DNA of 64,000 bases, from positions 15,899,904-15,963,903 of the forward strand of contig OZ038436.1 of assembly GCA_964036275.1 (NCBI GenBank). Reading direction: 5' to 3'. This DNA is from Litoditis marina. Lineage: Eukaryota; Nematoda; Chromadorea; Rhabditida; Rhabditidae. A program made the translations under genes and the position numbers. The notes under the pieces are model-generated. The model was not told where the DNA came from. It ran no database searches and was given only the letters and a program-made list of their open reading frames with translations. Position 1 is the stretch's first letter. Each line of letters opens with the position of its first letter. Of this stretch, positions 12,101-23,800 are shown piece after piece.

Positions 12101-15100
12101 AGATCAAGAAACATTTCAGTTATAATGAACAATGGTATTTCGCTTTTAAGATAGGTAATACATATTGACAATATAACAACTTGTAGTAGCAAATTAAACA
12201 ATAAAAGTGGCAGGATTTCGCGGATCAATCCCTGGGACAAGCGGCCTTCATCATGCCCATATTCGTAGCCATCCTTCTGATTGGATCACTGAACGGAACT
12301 ATGTTCTCTGCCAGCAGGTGACTTATCTTCTGTTCGGAACTCAAATAACGCCGAAGTTCTGTCGAGCAAAAAACTTTTCATGAGCGCACGAAATGGATGA
12401 CATGCTCTTTATTTTGGGTATGTTAACGGTGACACGCGTTCAACGGAGTGGAAACGAAATAACGCCGAATACCCCCCCCCCCCCCCCCTTTCCTATAGTT
12501 ACCATTTCTGAAATCCTACCAGATCAACGGGAAAACTAGCAAATTTTGTTGAAAAAGTACCGAAATCCTTTCAATATTAAGAAGATATAGTGGAATGTAA
12601 TATAGAAAAATACATTACAACTGTATATGAATTGTAAAGGTAAGAGTAAAATTGTTCAATTTTCTCCTTGCAGATATCTCCAGGCCGTGGCGAAAGAAGG
12701 CCATTTGCCGTCGGCAATTAGTGGAATCCAGCCAATCTGCGGATCTCCCAGAGTAGCGCTAGTTGTTCCCGTTTGTCTTTCACGATTTACTCGTACTTTT
12801 AAGTTTTAAGTGCTAAAGAAACTCAAGGTAGTGATAGTGATACGATGATATTCCCAAAGATAAAGTTCCTATTCAATGATTTGTTTCTTTGCAACTCAGA
12901 GTCGTTTTTTTACATAGACATAGTGTATCTTCTTGAAACGGGTTTCGGAAACAGTTTCTCGGTTCAAGAAGCTCAGGGATACCAACGCAGAAATATTCCG
13001 CATCTAGGTCCTATTCTACGTCTGTTTATATCCCGGTGAATAGAAAAGTAAAAAGTAGCCAGTTCTACAACTAACCCGCCAACCGGGTTTTTAGGTAACC
13101 TAACCGGTTTTTGGTAACCCTTTATTCAGATTGCCTCACAGGTAACCGGTAGGTGATCTACAATTGAAATCCGGTTACCTTACAAATTAACGGTGAATAT
13201 CACATTTTACATTGGAAAAACAGGTAACCGCTTTTTCATTTTCGGTATCCGACCGGTTACCTATTGAGGTAAACTGAAAATGGGTTACTGAAAACCGGTT
13301 AGGTTACCTGAAAACCCGGTTACATATAGAATTCACCGTAAAAAGTCGCGCACTTCTGAAAATACACAGGAACTCAAATACTCGTGCGCACTATCTTTTT
13401 CATTGAACTTTTTCAAAGGTTTTATTAGCAATGATCATTTCTCTTGTTGGGAACGTGGACAGTTTGCTCAAGTACGTGGCTTTCGTCCAATGGCAGAGAG
13501 CATTCACAATGGCAGCTTTGATCTGGATAAGAATAAGGTCGGTGAAAAGTCGTAAATCATCCAGTGAATCGCAGGGAGAGTCTGAAAAGATAAGCTGGGA
13601 AGGAACATTTATAAATTGTCTAATAAGGTTTATTCATGAATGTGTATTTGAAAAAAACAACACAAATCACGAAAAACTAGGACCCCTAAGGGGTAGAGCA
13701 GCAATACTCTACCTACAAACAAGGGGAACATAAAATCAATGATATCAACGAATCATAACATGTTCATAGGTCAGCTACACAAAAAGTACATGGGAAAGTT
13801 AAAAAATAGGTATAATGAAGATTAGGTGATTATGATATAATCAACCACCATTATTTAGAGTAGCAAGATCGTTAGTCATTTTGTCGAAACGAGAGCATAA
13901 TTCTCTATGCATAGATACAATATCGTGATCAACAGAACGAGAAGATGTGTATGGGTCTATTCGGGTCTCACAATGTTGAAGAGAAGAAGTTGATACAGAT
14001 CTAGGTACCTCTAGCGGACTATCCACATGCATTGGAGTTTCGGCAACTATTTCTTTCTTCTGCGCGAGGGCTGGTGTAGTTTGTAGTGTGGTCGGAACAG
14101 CTGCGGTGGCATCTCGTTTGGCCTGTCTGGCGAGGAATCCGGCCCTTCGCTGCTCCGGAGTCTCGAACTTGCGAACATGGAAAGTTGACAATGAACAATC
14201 ACGTTTCATGGCATCGGCTAGATCAATAAGACGTGGAAAAGGAACATCTTCTTTGATGGAAATTTTGAGTGGGCGAGGAGGTTTATCTTGACGAGGTTTC
14301 CCCAAACGGTGAAGAATACTAATGGACAAAGGAGAAATAGAAACCAAATTAAAGATAGAGTTCACCTTTTCTGTCATGGTTGAATCTTCGGGAATACCAT
14401 ATATAGTGAGGCATCGACGATCGTTGAAGCGCTGGATCTCGGATTGAATAATGGTGGGAATAGACTGCATAATGGTGTCGAATTTGGTGTTGAGAGCGTT
14501 TATTTTGCTCAAAATGGTGGAAAAATGGGTTCGAAGTGGTACCATTTTTTGACGAGGGGACGGCATATTAATCAATCGAGAGGGGTCACCTCACACGACC
14601 GGGACAAGGGGTGGAATGACAAGGGGTGGAATGACAAGGGGTGGAATGAACACAACGATGTCTGTACAACGATGGGGTCGAGCCTAACACATAATTATGC
14701 AATTCTCTCTATTTGATGATCGACGTTTAGGTTCCTTGAATGAAGATAAACAAATGAGTGAATGAAATCAATTCTTGAATATAAACATAAAAATAACTTA
14801 TTCTAATTGCAGGCATATTCCGGTGCACCCAGAAGGAATAAGAATGCCCCTCATCATGCCACTTGTTTACTGTTTTGTGTGCAATACACTGGTAAGTTCT
14901 TTTCTTATCTACTTTTCCTATACTAACGACATAATGTACTCCATAGTTGAATAAAACTGAATGGGAGATTATATCTTAACGTAGAAAACATCATTTCATA
15001 CAACAACTCTGTTTTCTATGAGAAAGAATATATATTCAACGATGTGATCTAAGGTATCGGTAGAAGTATATGAACACGAAAACTTAGTACTCGCCAAACT

Positions 15101-16776
15101 ATTATGTGCTTATTTCAGGTAATAGTGACCATCGTGGAAAACTTTGGAGATGCCGCAGTGGGAATGAGTGAGTTCGGACACAATCCTCACAAATCCAGAC
15201 ATAGAAATTAGAAATGAGAGAAATCTAGATTTTTTAGTGGCACATTTTGGCCAATTCTTTTTGTGACCGGGTTTCTAGGTAACCTAAACGGGTTTTGAAT
15301 ACCCCTTTTCAGGTCACTTCACAAGTAACCGGTAGGTGACCTAAAATTAAAACCCGGTTACCTTACAAACTAACGGTAAAAAACACATTTTACGTTAGAA
15401 AAACAGGTAATCGGTTTTTCATTTTCGGTTACCGAGCGGTTACCTACTGATGTTACCTGAAAAAGAAGATCACCAAAAACCGGTTATGTTACCAAAAAAC
15501 CTGGTTACATATAGTTTTCACCGCATGTTTTACCGTCTACATAACTTAACAGGTCAAGCGAAAGTTCAACTGTTTGAACAGTATAGTTCCTAAAATATAG
15601 CAGAACTACCAAATTGAAAAGGTAAAAACGTGTGAAAAACAGCTTCTCTCTCAGTATGCTATCTACTATTTCAACCATGAATCATGGGAATCTGGTAACG
15701 TTTGAAAAGGTGTCTGGTACGAAACTTCTGAAGTCTGGATTTGTTGAACGTTCCAGGTATACTGCTGGGCGGTTTCGTTGTGTACATGTTGTTTGTGTTC
15801 GACCGTACGCTTCCATCCTTGGAGAGTTACCGAATACTGACCAGATCGATAAACAGTTGGTTACTAATCATCATCTCGGGCCGTACTCATTAAAGGAGAC
15901 CGGAGCAGAAGTTGAGCAGAGGTTTTGCATGACGTCAACTGGTAGGAGACCGTTTGTAAAAAAAACTAAATAAAAGAGACAGGGTCTGCTTCTCTCATTC
16001 TCAGTCCTCCTATTTTTTCATAGTGTCCTCAGAACAGACTGAGTGTCGGATTTGATGATGACTGATCGTCTAAGGACTGTTTAGTGCGTGCTTAATTTAT
16101 ACCATATTCGCCTCATCTGAGACTGAAACCGGGTCCGAGTCTCAGAAAGCCCCAACTGGACTCATAGCAAAAGAGCGGGCGAATCGGGTATACGGAATAT
16201 TGCCTTCGCTACCTATTTCCCCCACGCCTACCATAAACATCCACGTTTCCAGACAAGACGACCAAGGTAGCTCAGATCATCTTTGACATCATGCCAGAAC
16301 ATGGCTCAGAGGAGGACGCAGCCAGGGCTATTGGGGGCGCAACTAAGAACACCGACAAGGTATATAGGATTGGTAAAACCGTCGTGGACACCGTACCATC
16401 GATTTTGTAAAGGGCGGGATTTCGCGAGGGTCAGCCAGTCTGCGTATCATTGATCCACACACTCTCTCAACTGCCGGCACGTATTCGATGACCGCTCGCC
16501 CAGCATCGCTCAATCAATCGAACCATCTGTTGTTTTTATGGGGAAAATGGCGACTATACTTATAGTTCACTTCAAAATATTGTAACTTTCATCTCCGCAC
16601 GCTGGCATATGGGAAGTTTGAAAGACATTCCCTAATCTTTCTGCTTCGTACAGTTTTTCGCAAACCGTTGCAGATATTTTTTTCATTTTTTCCAGGCTGT
16701 CCTACCGGATAAAGCACCTCCAGTGGAAAGTTGGAACGAAAAGGAATCTGACGAATCTTTTATAACAAAGCTTTAA
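6139..16776 (+). CDS. SLC7-family amino acid transporter, tandem copy 2 (540 aa)
   Basis: Fifteen exons: 6139-6324, 7152-7282, 7663-7762, 8194-8263, 9643-9774, 10873-11017, 11376-11499, 12214-12317, 12674-12770, 13419-13537, 14813-14891, 15119-15167, 15757-15855, 16253-16359, 16696-16776. They sum to 1623 nt with no frame break: 540 residues, normal for an SLC7 light-chain protein. Landmarks: Ser-rich cytosolic N-terminus, GSGIF at residues 46-50 (substrate-binding TM1 motif), YVELGTSIRMSGGDFAY, YDGWD from residue 237, FIMPIFVAILLIGS. No cysteine sits in the TM3-TM4 loop that links LAT proteins to a CD98/4F2-type heavy chain, as I recall for the AAT-4 to AAT-9 group. C-terminus ITKL fits a class I PDZ ligand. 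Exon 10 lacks one Ser codon present in the other two copies, and the exon 9 donor is the weaker GTTTGT. Introns are bloated by transposons. Exons 1-9 resemble copy 3; exons 11-15 resemble copy 1. Confidence 0.88.
7775..8036. repeat. Inverted-repeat element with CAATGTC-rich interior
   Basis: In intron 3 of transporter copy 2. The left end (TTCTAAAGGTCCCATTCCAA, from about 7789) is mirrored by the right end (CATTGGGACCTTTAGAGAAT, ending about 8021). The arms contain many short CAATGTCC-type repeats. A MITE-like, non-coding element of about 260 bp. Confidence 0.6.
8290..9510 (-). mobile_element. 5'-truncated, decayed RTE-like non-LTR retrotransposon fragment
   Basis: In antisense in intron 4 of transporter copy 2. 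Reading the minus strand downward from about 9500, several frames together encode a reverse transcriptase: YGTADNIHKIRQVI, then a region-A-like block YLAKAFDSL, then ARQGDVISPRLFTTVLDVAL near 9190 and FAPNKKILRRMM near 9040. The catalytic FADD block is degraded (LADYKMIFAP), and a C-terminal piece is near 8540-8770. The matching stretch of the larger element at 17.3-20.3 kb has the same motifs, so both belong to one family. The endonuclease part is absent. Frameshifts and stops make this a dead copy. Confidence 0.75.
10187..10373. repeat. Palindromic MITE-like element
   Basis: The ends TACTCTGAAGTTAAG (10187) and TAACTTCAGAGTA (ending 10373) are inverted, and the arms continue through TTTACCAAGGTTCGCCG and its complement. 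About 187 bp in intron 5 of transporter copy 2; it would fold into a long hairpin. No coding capacity. Confidence 0.65.
10388..10757. repeat. Second inverted-repeat element with GC-rich arms
   Basis: The arms at 10388-10465 (CTCTAGAATTTGGCGGCGAG) and 10680-10757 (ending GCCGCCAAATTCTAGAG) are near-perfect inverted copies of about 75-80 bp, rich in GCCGGCGA. The 210 bp between them is AT-rich and non-coding. It stands out in base composition from the surrounding intron and lies 15 bp from the previous palindrome. Confidence 0.7.
11105..11345. repeat. Dispersed repeat with a tRNA-like tail, intron 6 of copy 2
   Basis: A block beginning GATCAACTACAAACAAAGTG is followed by a tRNA-like segment: an A-box-like GGTGGAGTGGTTAGCG at about 11284 and a degenerate B-box near 11327. 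The homologous position in copy 3 (28315-28555) has the same arrangement with a better B-box (GGTTCAAGTCTC), so it predates the split of copies 2 and 3. A SINE-like element is the likeliest reading; a folding tRNA is not supported. Confidence 0.45.
12472..12488 (+). repeat. Poly-C run
   Basis: Seventeen consecutive C residues in intron 8 of transporter copy 2. The length may be uncertain because homopolymers are error-prone in sequencing. Confidence 0.9.
13081..13321. repeat. GGTAACC-rich palindromic element, copy A
   Basis: In intron 9 of transporter copy 2. Starts AACCGGGTTTTTAGGTAACC and ends with the inverted form (GGTTACCTGAAAACCCGGTT). Internal ACCGGTT/GGTAACC motifs recur throughout. 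A second copy of the same length lies at 15266-15506, so this is a mobile MITE family. Confidence 0.7.
13841..14575 (-). CDS. Orphan LINE-type ORF1-like protein (244 codons)
   Basis: Uninterrupted frame antisense in intron 10 of transporter copy 2. The first 45 residues look helical or coiled-coil (HFSTILSKINALNTKFDTIM), followed by NDRRCLTIYGIPE and a basic ILHRLGKPRQDKPPRPLKI block. This resembles the RRM-like nucleic-acid-binding core of LINE ORF1 proteins (R-x-x-N/C-L-x-I-x-G-I/L-P-E). The C-terminal third is Thr/Ser/Ala-rich. No reverse transcriptase frame follows it, so it is an ORF1-only remnant or a non-autonomous element. Function in the cell is unknown; identification rests on the short motif. 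Confidence 0.5.
   Translation of the reverse strand: MINMPSPRQKMVPLRTHFSTILSKINALNTKFDTIMQSIPTIIQSEIQRFNDRRCLTIYGIPEDSTMTEKVNSIFNLVSISPLSISILHRLGKPRQDKPPRPLKISIKEDVPFPRLIDLADAMKRDCSLSTFHVRKFETPEQRRAGFLARQAKRDATAAVPTTLQTTPALAQKKEIVAETPMHVDSPLEVPRSVSTSSLQHCETRIDPYTSSRSVDHDIVSMHRELCSRFDKMTNDLATLNNGG
14603..14647 (+). repeat. Tandem repeat, 15 bp x 3
   Basis: Three perfect copies of GACAAGGGGTGGAAT, about 30 bp upstream of the ORF1-like start on the minus strand. They may belong to that element's 5' region. Confidence 0.85.
15266..15506. repeat. GGTAACC-rich palindromic element, copy B
   Basis: In intron 12 of transporter copy 2; same ends and internal layout as 13081-13321, with several substitutions, again about 241 bp. 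Confidence 0.7.
16361..16565. repeat. Dispersed repeat, also present at 45738-45948
   Basis: In intron 14 of transporter copy 2. About 205 bp aligning over its whole length with 45738-45948 in a gyf-1 intron; shared blocks include GTGGACACCGTACCATCGAT and GGGGAAAATGGCGACTATAC. The other copy keeps inverted ends, which are worn here. Confidence 0.7.
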
Positions 16777-17329
16777 CTTGGTTCTTACCTGTAAAGAACT
16801 TGGTTTCGCACAGTATAAATAAGTTTTGTATTAAACCTATTCAAGACTCAAGTTAATAGCGGAACAAGAGAAACAAGAGAGAGCAAAACACGCGTGCGAG
16901 CAACATAAAACGTGAAAAGCTGATGTGAAAAATAAGACGATTTGTACTGAATTATGATAGAAAACAAAGAGTAATTCAAAATTTAAATGAAAAGACTTCG
17001 TGAAGACATAAAAATCTAGTTCTCTGCAAACGACATTACAGTAAGAATCGGGAACACCGACCTATCGCGAAAGCCAGTTTTTGTATTTTTGTGCTCGCGA
17101 ATTTTAGAGCATGCAGAGACATTGAGAGTTGGGGATCGCTCATGAACCACCACTGTGTAACATTGTGATGTGACGAATGAAACTCAAACTAGAAATGTGA
17201 CACTTGTCGTTACTTACTCACTTGAACTCAGATGAGGCTGTGCAATTAAACAGTTATCTGTGAATTCTCATTTCGTTTGTCGTGGCGTGCGGTCTGTTCG
17301 CATTCCCGACAAATTGATTTGAGTCTCAC

Positions 17330-20310
17330 GAGCCAAGATGGATTTGGGAACCATGCTTTTAAACTCCCTACCAGACTAACTCAGTCTCTGCTCTCTCAAC
17401 TGCCGTGGATTGGGACAAGTGGCCAAAATGCAACTCATGCTCAGTGAACTGGAGAAGATCCGATGGGACATACTCGCTCTACAAGAAGTCAAGAGAAAGG
17501 ATACTGTGGTGGAAACACAGCCATCCGATGAAGTTTTATACTGTTACTCTCATAATAGTATCCACGGAACAGGCTTTCTTGTCCACCGCAGTCTCACCTC
17601 AAGAGTCATAGGATACCATCCGGTCAACTCTCGCTTGTCATACCTGGATGTCGATTGTCAGACCCACATTTTGCGTTTTATATCATGTTATTCTCCAACA
17701 ACAGCCGCCTCAGATGGTGAATATGATGCTTTCCTGTGTGATCTCAATAGTATAATAGCTACTTGTGCCCGGAACATCATCCCATTTGTTGCGGGAGATA
17801 TAAATGCAAAATTGGGAAAACGAGAGAACCAAGAAAATGCGATAGGAACGTTTGGACCCACTACAAGAAACAGTCGCGGACAAACCCTTCTCGATTGGCT
17901 TGAATCGAATAACTACCGATCATGGAACTTGTTTTTCAGAAAGCGAAACAGCCGGATTTGGACGTGGCGTTCTCCAAATGGATTGACGTTCAACCAAATA
18001 GACTACTTTTTGTTTCGACCAACAGTTGCTGTCATGAACGTGGACGTGATTAACCAATTTGCATACGACTGTGACCATCGATTGATCCGTGCCTGAGTTC
18101 GCTAGGGAATAACAAAAAGAAAGCAAACTCAGCCTAAGAAGATTCGATTTGTGAACAGGGCCATGTACGAATTTGGAATGTCTGTTGTCGATGGCACAGA
18201 TGTGGAAACTCTCAACACAGATGGTCTTTATGAACATATCAGTCGTCGTCTCCGAACATCCTACCAAGTTGCCACATCACAAGGGGCGCCAGAGCCATTC
18301 ATATCTCAACAAACACTGGACTTGATGTGCCAAAGACAATTTTTGCAGTCGAACAATACTCCCGTGGGCCGAATTCAATGCACTTAGGCCAGTAAAGCAG
18401 CCAGATTCAGTCGTGAAGAAGACATCCGTCGAAGACATGAATCTCGTCTAAAACACACACTCGACCAAGGAACCAGTCTCAAACCTGTTATGAATGATGG
18501 AAAACGCAGCCGGAACAAACTTGTGCATTTGAAAGACGTCGACGGCAATCTGAACAACGATTCTGCAACCATCTCCGGAATTGTGAAGCAGTTCGACAGC
18601 AAGCTCTACTCCACCACCAGATCAGCAACTGTCTCAGACGTGAATGCAGCGGAACCTGTAATACTCCGAGCAATTTGTCAAACATCCACAGGAACATCTC
18701 CAGGTATCGAAAATATGCCGCAGAAGCCATGAGATGGTCAAGCACAGTTATAGCCAAAGATATCACACAACTCTTCAATAAGATCCTGTCGAATGGCGCT
18801 CTTCCCGCTGAGATGACAATGTCCAAAAAAATCCTTGTTTTCAAAAAAGGAGATGTGGTGGACATATCCAACTACAGACGCATTACTCTTCTCAACACAA
18901 TGTACAAAATACTTTCTCGTTGTATTTTGAACCCACTGGAGCCGCGTATGGAAGAGAAAATGTCCGAAGAACAGATGGGTTTCCGAAAACAGTACGGTAC
19001 CGCCGACAACATCCACATCGTTCGTCAAGTGATCCTTAGGGGAAGGTAGTGTTATTTTAATCATTCCCAGTGAAGACATCCCTTTTTTAATCAACAAATA
19101 TATGCTGTCTCGAAATACAGCCCAGCGGTTGTGGTATTGATACGGTAGTTAAGTCAGAGCATTTGTCAGAACAGTCGCTTTAGTATAGAATGTATACAAT
19201 ATTATTACATCTTTTTTCACCTATGTTCTTTTCACCATTCTCTTTTTTGGCAACCTTTCGCGTTTCAAACTTTCGTTCCGTTATTACACACTGTGTAATA
19301 AATATTTGATTTGATTTGATTTGAAGATAGAGGTCGATATCAAACGAGGAGTTCGTCAAGGCGATGTGATTTCTCCACGTCTCTTTACACTGGTACTGGA
19401 TCTGGCTCTCAGAAATATAGATTGGTCCTCTGCGAGATTGCGAGGGAATGATCAACGCCTCACCCACATCATGTTTGCTGACGATTGCTTGTTGTTCGCT
19501 CCAAACAAGAAAACGCCGAGAAGAATGATGGCAGAATTCTCAGATGCATGCAGTGAAGTCGAACTGAAGATAAATTCGGAAAAGTCCGAGTACTTGAACA
19601 ATCAGAACGACAATACTCCTCTGAAGTTACGCGGTTCTGAACTTCACCCAAAGTCCGATGTCAAATATCTTGGTTTCACTGTATCCGTCGACGGTGATTG
19701 GTCGAAAGAGATGAAAAGAAGAATTTCCTCGGGATGGGCTGGTTTCAACGCATACCGAAATATCCTGAAGGCGAAGTCGTTCCCCATGAGTATGAAGCGG
19801 TAACTTTTCAATTCTGTTTCTCTATGGTTGCGAATCCTGGGCCGTGTCGAAATTATTCATGAACCAACTCCGTGTCGTGCAACGCAAAATGGAACGAGGC
19901 ATGCTTCATCCATCTCCAAGATCGCCTTTCGAGTACCGTAATCCGCGGAATTACTCGATTGAAGGATGTAGCCAAAGAAGCTGCCAGTCTTAAATACAAT
20001 TTTGCTTACAGACTGGCTCATCTGTTCCCTGAACGTTGGTCTCTCGTGGTTTCCAAATGGCGCCCGTTCAATCGGAAACGGGTGCGAGGTCGTCCTTTGG
20101 TCTGATGACGTGATTAACTAGTCGAAGCAGTCCTCAGTTATGACCGAACTGTGAGAAGAGGCCGAGTACGGCCACCCAATATTCGTGGCAAAGAAGTTTT
20201 CCGAGTATGCAGAGATAAATACAACTGGAGGGCAGTCAAGGAACACCATCTCGAAACGATATGACGTGAACTAAATGAATCTTGAATCTTGAATCTGTGA
20301 ATCTGTGAAT
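17330..20310 (+). mobile_element. Broken RTE-like non-LTR retrotransposon
   Basis: Lies in the spacer between transporter copies 2 and 3. The 5' half (about 17370-18096) encodes an endonuclease/exonuclease/phosphatase domain: LNCRGLGQVAKMQ, WDILALQEVKRKD (catalytic Glu block), FVAGDINAKLG and FNQIDYFLF. Then come linker frames and reverse transcriptase: SNYRRITLLNTMYKILSRC and EEQMGFRKQYGTADNIHIVR (18860-19040), and after a gap GVRQGDVISPRLFTLVLDLAL and the catalytic HIMFADDCLLFAPNKK block (19345-19510), then KYLGFTVSVDGDWSKEM and LRVVQRKMERGM-type C-terminal motifs in another frame. Frame shifts near 18096, 18390, 18720, 19050 and 19800 kill the ORF. Region A of the polymerase is missing. 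The 3' end (about 20275-20310) is a short GAATCTTGAATCTGTGAAT tandem tail, as RTE-clade elements often have. Its exact 5' limit is not clear; 17100-17330 may also belong to it. Confidence 0.8.
19050..19320 (+). mobile_element. Insertion or replacement inside the RTE reverse transcriptase
   Basis: About 270 bp of AT-rich non-RT sequence sits where the RT region A (about 70 residues) should be. It ends in a TTGAT repeat (TTGATTTGATTTGATTTGA at 19302-19322). Either a small element with a microsatellite-like 3' tail inserted with loss of host sequence, or an aberrant internal rearrangement. No family assigned. Confidence 0.4.
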
Positions 20311-20811
20311 AACGCAAACACTAGTTTTCATTATCTTTTATATTAAATTTAATTCAGAAATTTATTAAATAATATTCCATTCAAGGTCTTCTATTGGTCA
20401 GAAATCAAAACACTTGCTGAACAATGCGAACACTTTCTATGGTCCTTTATGAATCATTCCGACTTCGTCATATTTATGTAGATATTGCAGAACCTAAACA
20501 TTTTTGTTATTTCTTGAATTCTGTTGCTGTGATGCACAGTTTGCTCGACAAATGTTCGTGCACTTTGAAGTCTGATCAGCAGTAAACGGATTTTTTGTTT
20601 TACTTAGACTTTTGTAATAAAATATTTGTTGATGTAATACACGTTTTGGTCTGTGGAAACTGTTTTCATTCTAGAAACCTTATTAATCCCCCTGGTAATC
20701 CTGAAAGCTTGCATGTTCAATAATTCGGAACATCGTTAGTTTCGCCAAATACAGATATATTACTACGTGCTACGTGAACATTCACGGCGTTATAAGTATA
20801 ACTCACTCGAA

Positions 20812-20827
20812 TGTTTCAGTGGTAATG
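20812..20827 (+). promoter_or_regulatory. Probable trans-splice acceptor and start of transporter copy 3
   Basis: TGTTTCAG ends at 20819 and the ATG is at 20825, matching the arrangement of copy 2. Confidence 0.6.
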
Positions 20828-23800
20828 TCCGTCAATGTTGCCTTCTCTCGGAAGAAGAGTTCTTCTTCTTCCGCCCCTTCAGAAGTCGTTGAGACGGGGG
20901 GCAGAAGCCATAAGATGGGACTTCTGGGGGCGATCTCCTACATCGTCGGAAACATCGTCGGGTCCGGAATATTCATCACACCCACCAGCATTTACAAACA
21001 TGTTAACTCGGTTAGTTTGCTGGTAGTCAATTGCTTAGTGTTGTGTCTGTCAGTACACACAACTTGTATTTATTCCAGGTTACTCTGTGTGTTGAACACT
21101 TGCTATATATTACAGTTTATTCCAGATAATAGTTACAATAATAGCAGAGAATATAGAGGTCACGTTCCCGTAGGATCAGTCTCATAACAATGAGCTCTAG
21201 CAGCCTTATATAGACAATGTGGGCGTGGTCAGAGCATTCTAGAAGCTCACGGCTAGATAGCATGGGGAGCATAGAGACGCTAGACAATGAGAGGGATATC
21301 AGCAACAGGGACGCCTGGCTGATTCCATGGGAAGAAATATAGATAGATAGTAACGTTATAATCAAATAATAACGATATACAACACCTCCCCTTTTAAGTG
21401 AATAATCGGGGGTGAGGATAGACAGTTACGATAATCGTCGACTAAGATAGATATAATTCAACATGATGGATCAAACGGTACCACTGGCTTCGGTTGGCGG
21501 CTGCTCCTTCTGAGTGGTGGTACGGCAGCTGGTTGATTGACTGGCTGTGGAACGGCTTGAACATTCTGAGGTTGTGGCTGGCGGACAGGGCTCATCTGGA
21601 CTGGAGGATCGGCTGCTGGACCATCTTGGGCATCCGGGGCGGCTGTCACGATTGCAGTAGGTTGCAAGTTGAATGTAGACAACATGACGTCGAGCCATGC
21701 GTCACCTTCATCACTTTCACTTCCAAATGGTGGTACTTGCACATTTCGAATTTGATTAGCGTGTCGCCTCACTCGCTTTCCTTCCAATTCCAATTCATAA
21801 TTGACGTTGCCAATTTTTCGCACAACTTTTGCTCGCTTCCAATTCCATTTCAGACCATGATAATTCTTGATCATCACATAATTTCCAACTTGGAAATTTC
21901 TCTCTTGCGTACCATGTTTCAGGTTGAATTGCTTTTCCGTCCTTGATTGTAACTCGCTTTGAACACGTTCAGTGTTCTCCATAGGTTGCAGTAGATTCAA
22001 GGTTGTTCGCAGCTTCCGTCCGAGAAACACCTCGGCTGGTGTTTCACCATCCAATAGCTCACTCGGTGTTGAACGGTAAGCCAACAAAAGAATTCTCAAA
22101 GCTTCTTTCGTTGTCTTCCCCTCCCCTTTTTGCTTTCGCAGTCCTCTCTTGAGGATGTCCACAAATCGCTCAGCCTGTCCATTAGACTGGGGATGATAGG
22201 GAGAGGTTCGCATGTGTTTAATTCCGTTCTGCTCACACATGTCCTTGAATTCTTGTGATGTGAATTGCGTACCATTGTCACTTACTATTGTTTCAGGCAT
22301 TCCATATCGCACGAATATGTTCAGCATTGCTTTCACTGTGTTCCTTGCAGTGATGTGTTGCATGGCAATCATTTCTGGCCATTTGCTTTTTGCATCCACA
22401 ATCACCAAGTAGAACATGCCGTCAGTTGGACCAGCGAAGTCGATGTGAATTCGCTGCCACACTCGCTCAGGAGTGGTCCAAGTTTGCAATGGTACCTTCG
22501 TAGGTGTTTTCACTTCATTCTGACATGCACTGCACTCTTTCACTATTCTTTCGCAATCACTGTCCAATCCTGGCCAAAACACCAAGCTTCTTGCTAGACG
22601 TTTCATTCTCACAATTCCAGGATGACCAATGTGAATTTCTTTCAGGACCTTGCTTCGTAGATCACTTGGAATCACAACGCGTCCTTCAAACAGTATGCAG
22701 TCATTCAGTTCACTCAGCAGTGTTCGAATGTTGAAATATTGCTTGCATTTGCTTTCAACCTTTCGCGGCCATGACGTTTTCACGTACTTCAGAACCTTCT
22801 TCAGCACGGGGTCACGTAATGTACTGTTTCGCACATTTTCAGCAGTAGTGGGTAGCTTTCGCATGTTTTCCTCAAAAACAGCTTGCACGTCGCATTCAAT
22901 GTTCGCTACCACCACATCTTCCTCAGTCATAGGAAAACGTTGTATCATTCTGGATAGACCATCAGCTTGTCCAAATTTCGTTGTATTCACGTACTCGATA
23001 TCGAAATCGTATCCCAGTAGCATAGTTGCCCATCGCATCAGTCTGTTCGCAGAGTGTACTGGTACACCTTTCTTGCTTCCGAAGATTGCAAGCAACGGTT
23101 TGTGATCTGTCAGCAATAGAAATTTTCTTCCGAAAAGGTACTTGTGAAATCGCTTGATCGCAAACACCAGACCTAGTGCTTCCTTTTCAATCTGAGAATA
23201 CTTTGCTTCGCTAGATGTCAGAGAACGTGCCGCATGACTGATAGGTTTCTCAGTTCCATCCGAAAATCTGTGAGAAATCACACATCCTATTCCATAGTCA
23301 CATGCGTCGGCTGCCACTACGATTTGTTGTTGCGGGTCGTAGTGGGTCAAATTCATTTCAGAACTCAACGCTCCTTTGAGGTTTTCAAATGCCTCTTGCT
23401 GATCACTTTTCCAGATCCATTTTGCATCCCTTTTCAGCAATTGGTCCAAGGGACCTCGCAATTTCTTCATACTAGGCACAAAACTGCTGTAGTATGTCAC
23501 CATTCCAAGAAATGCTCGCAATTTCGATTCATCTTTTGGTGCTTCCATGTTCTTGATTGCTTGAATCTTTTCAGGATTCGGTCTCCTTCCATTTCTGTCC
23601 ACAATGAATCCGAGAAATGGTATTTCAGGTTTCATGAATGAACACTTTTCCAGTCTCACTCGAAATCCGTATTCCGAAATTCTGTCAAATAAAGCCATTA
23701 GATTAGCCTTGTGTTCATCCATAGTTGTTCCAACCACAATCACATCATCCAGGTAAGAAGTCACACCTTGCAGTCCTGAACACAATTTGTTCATCAGTTG

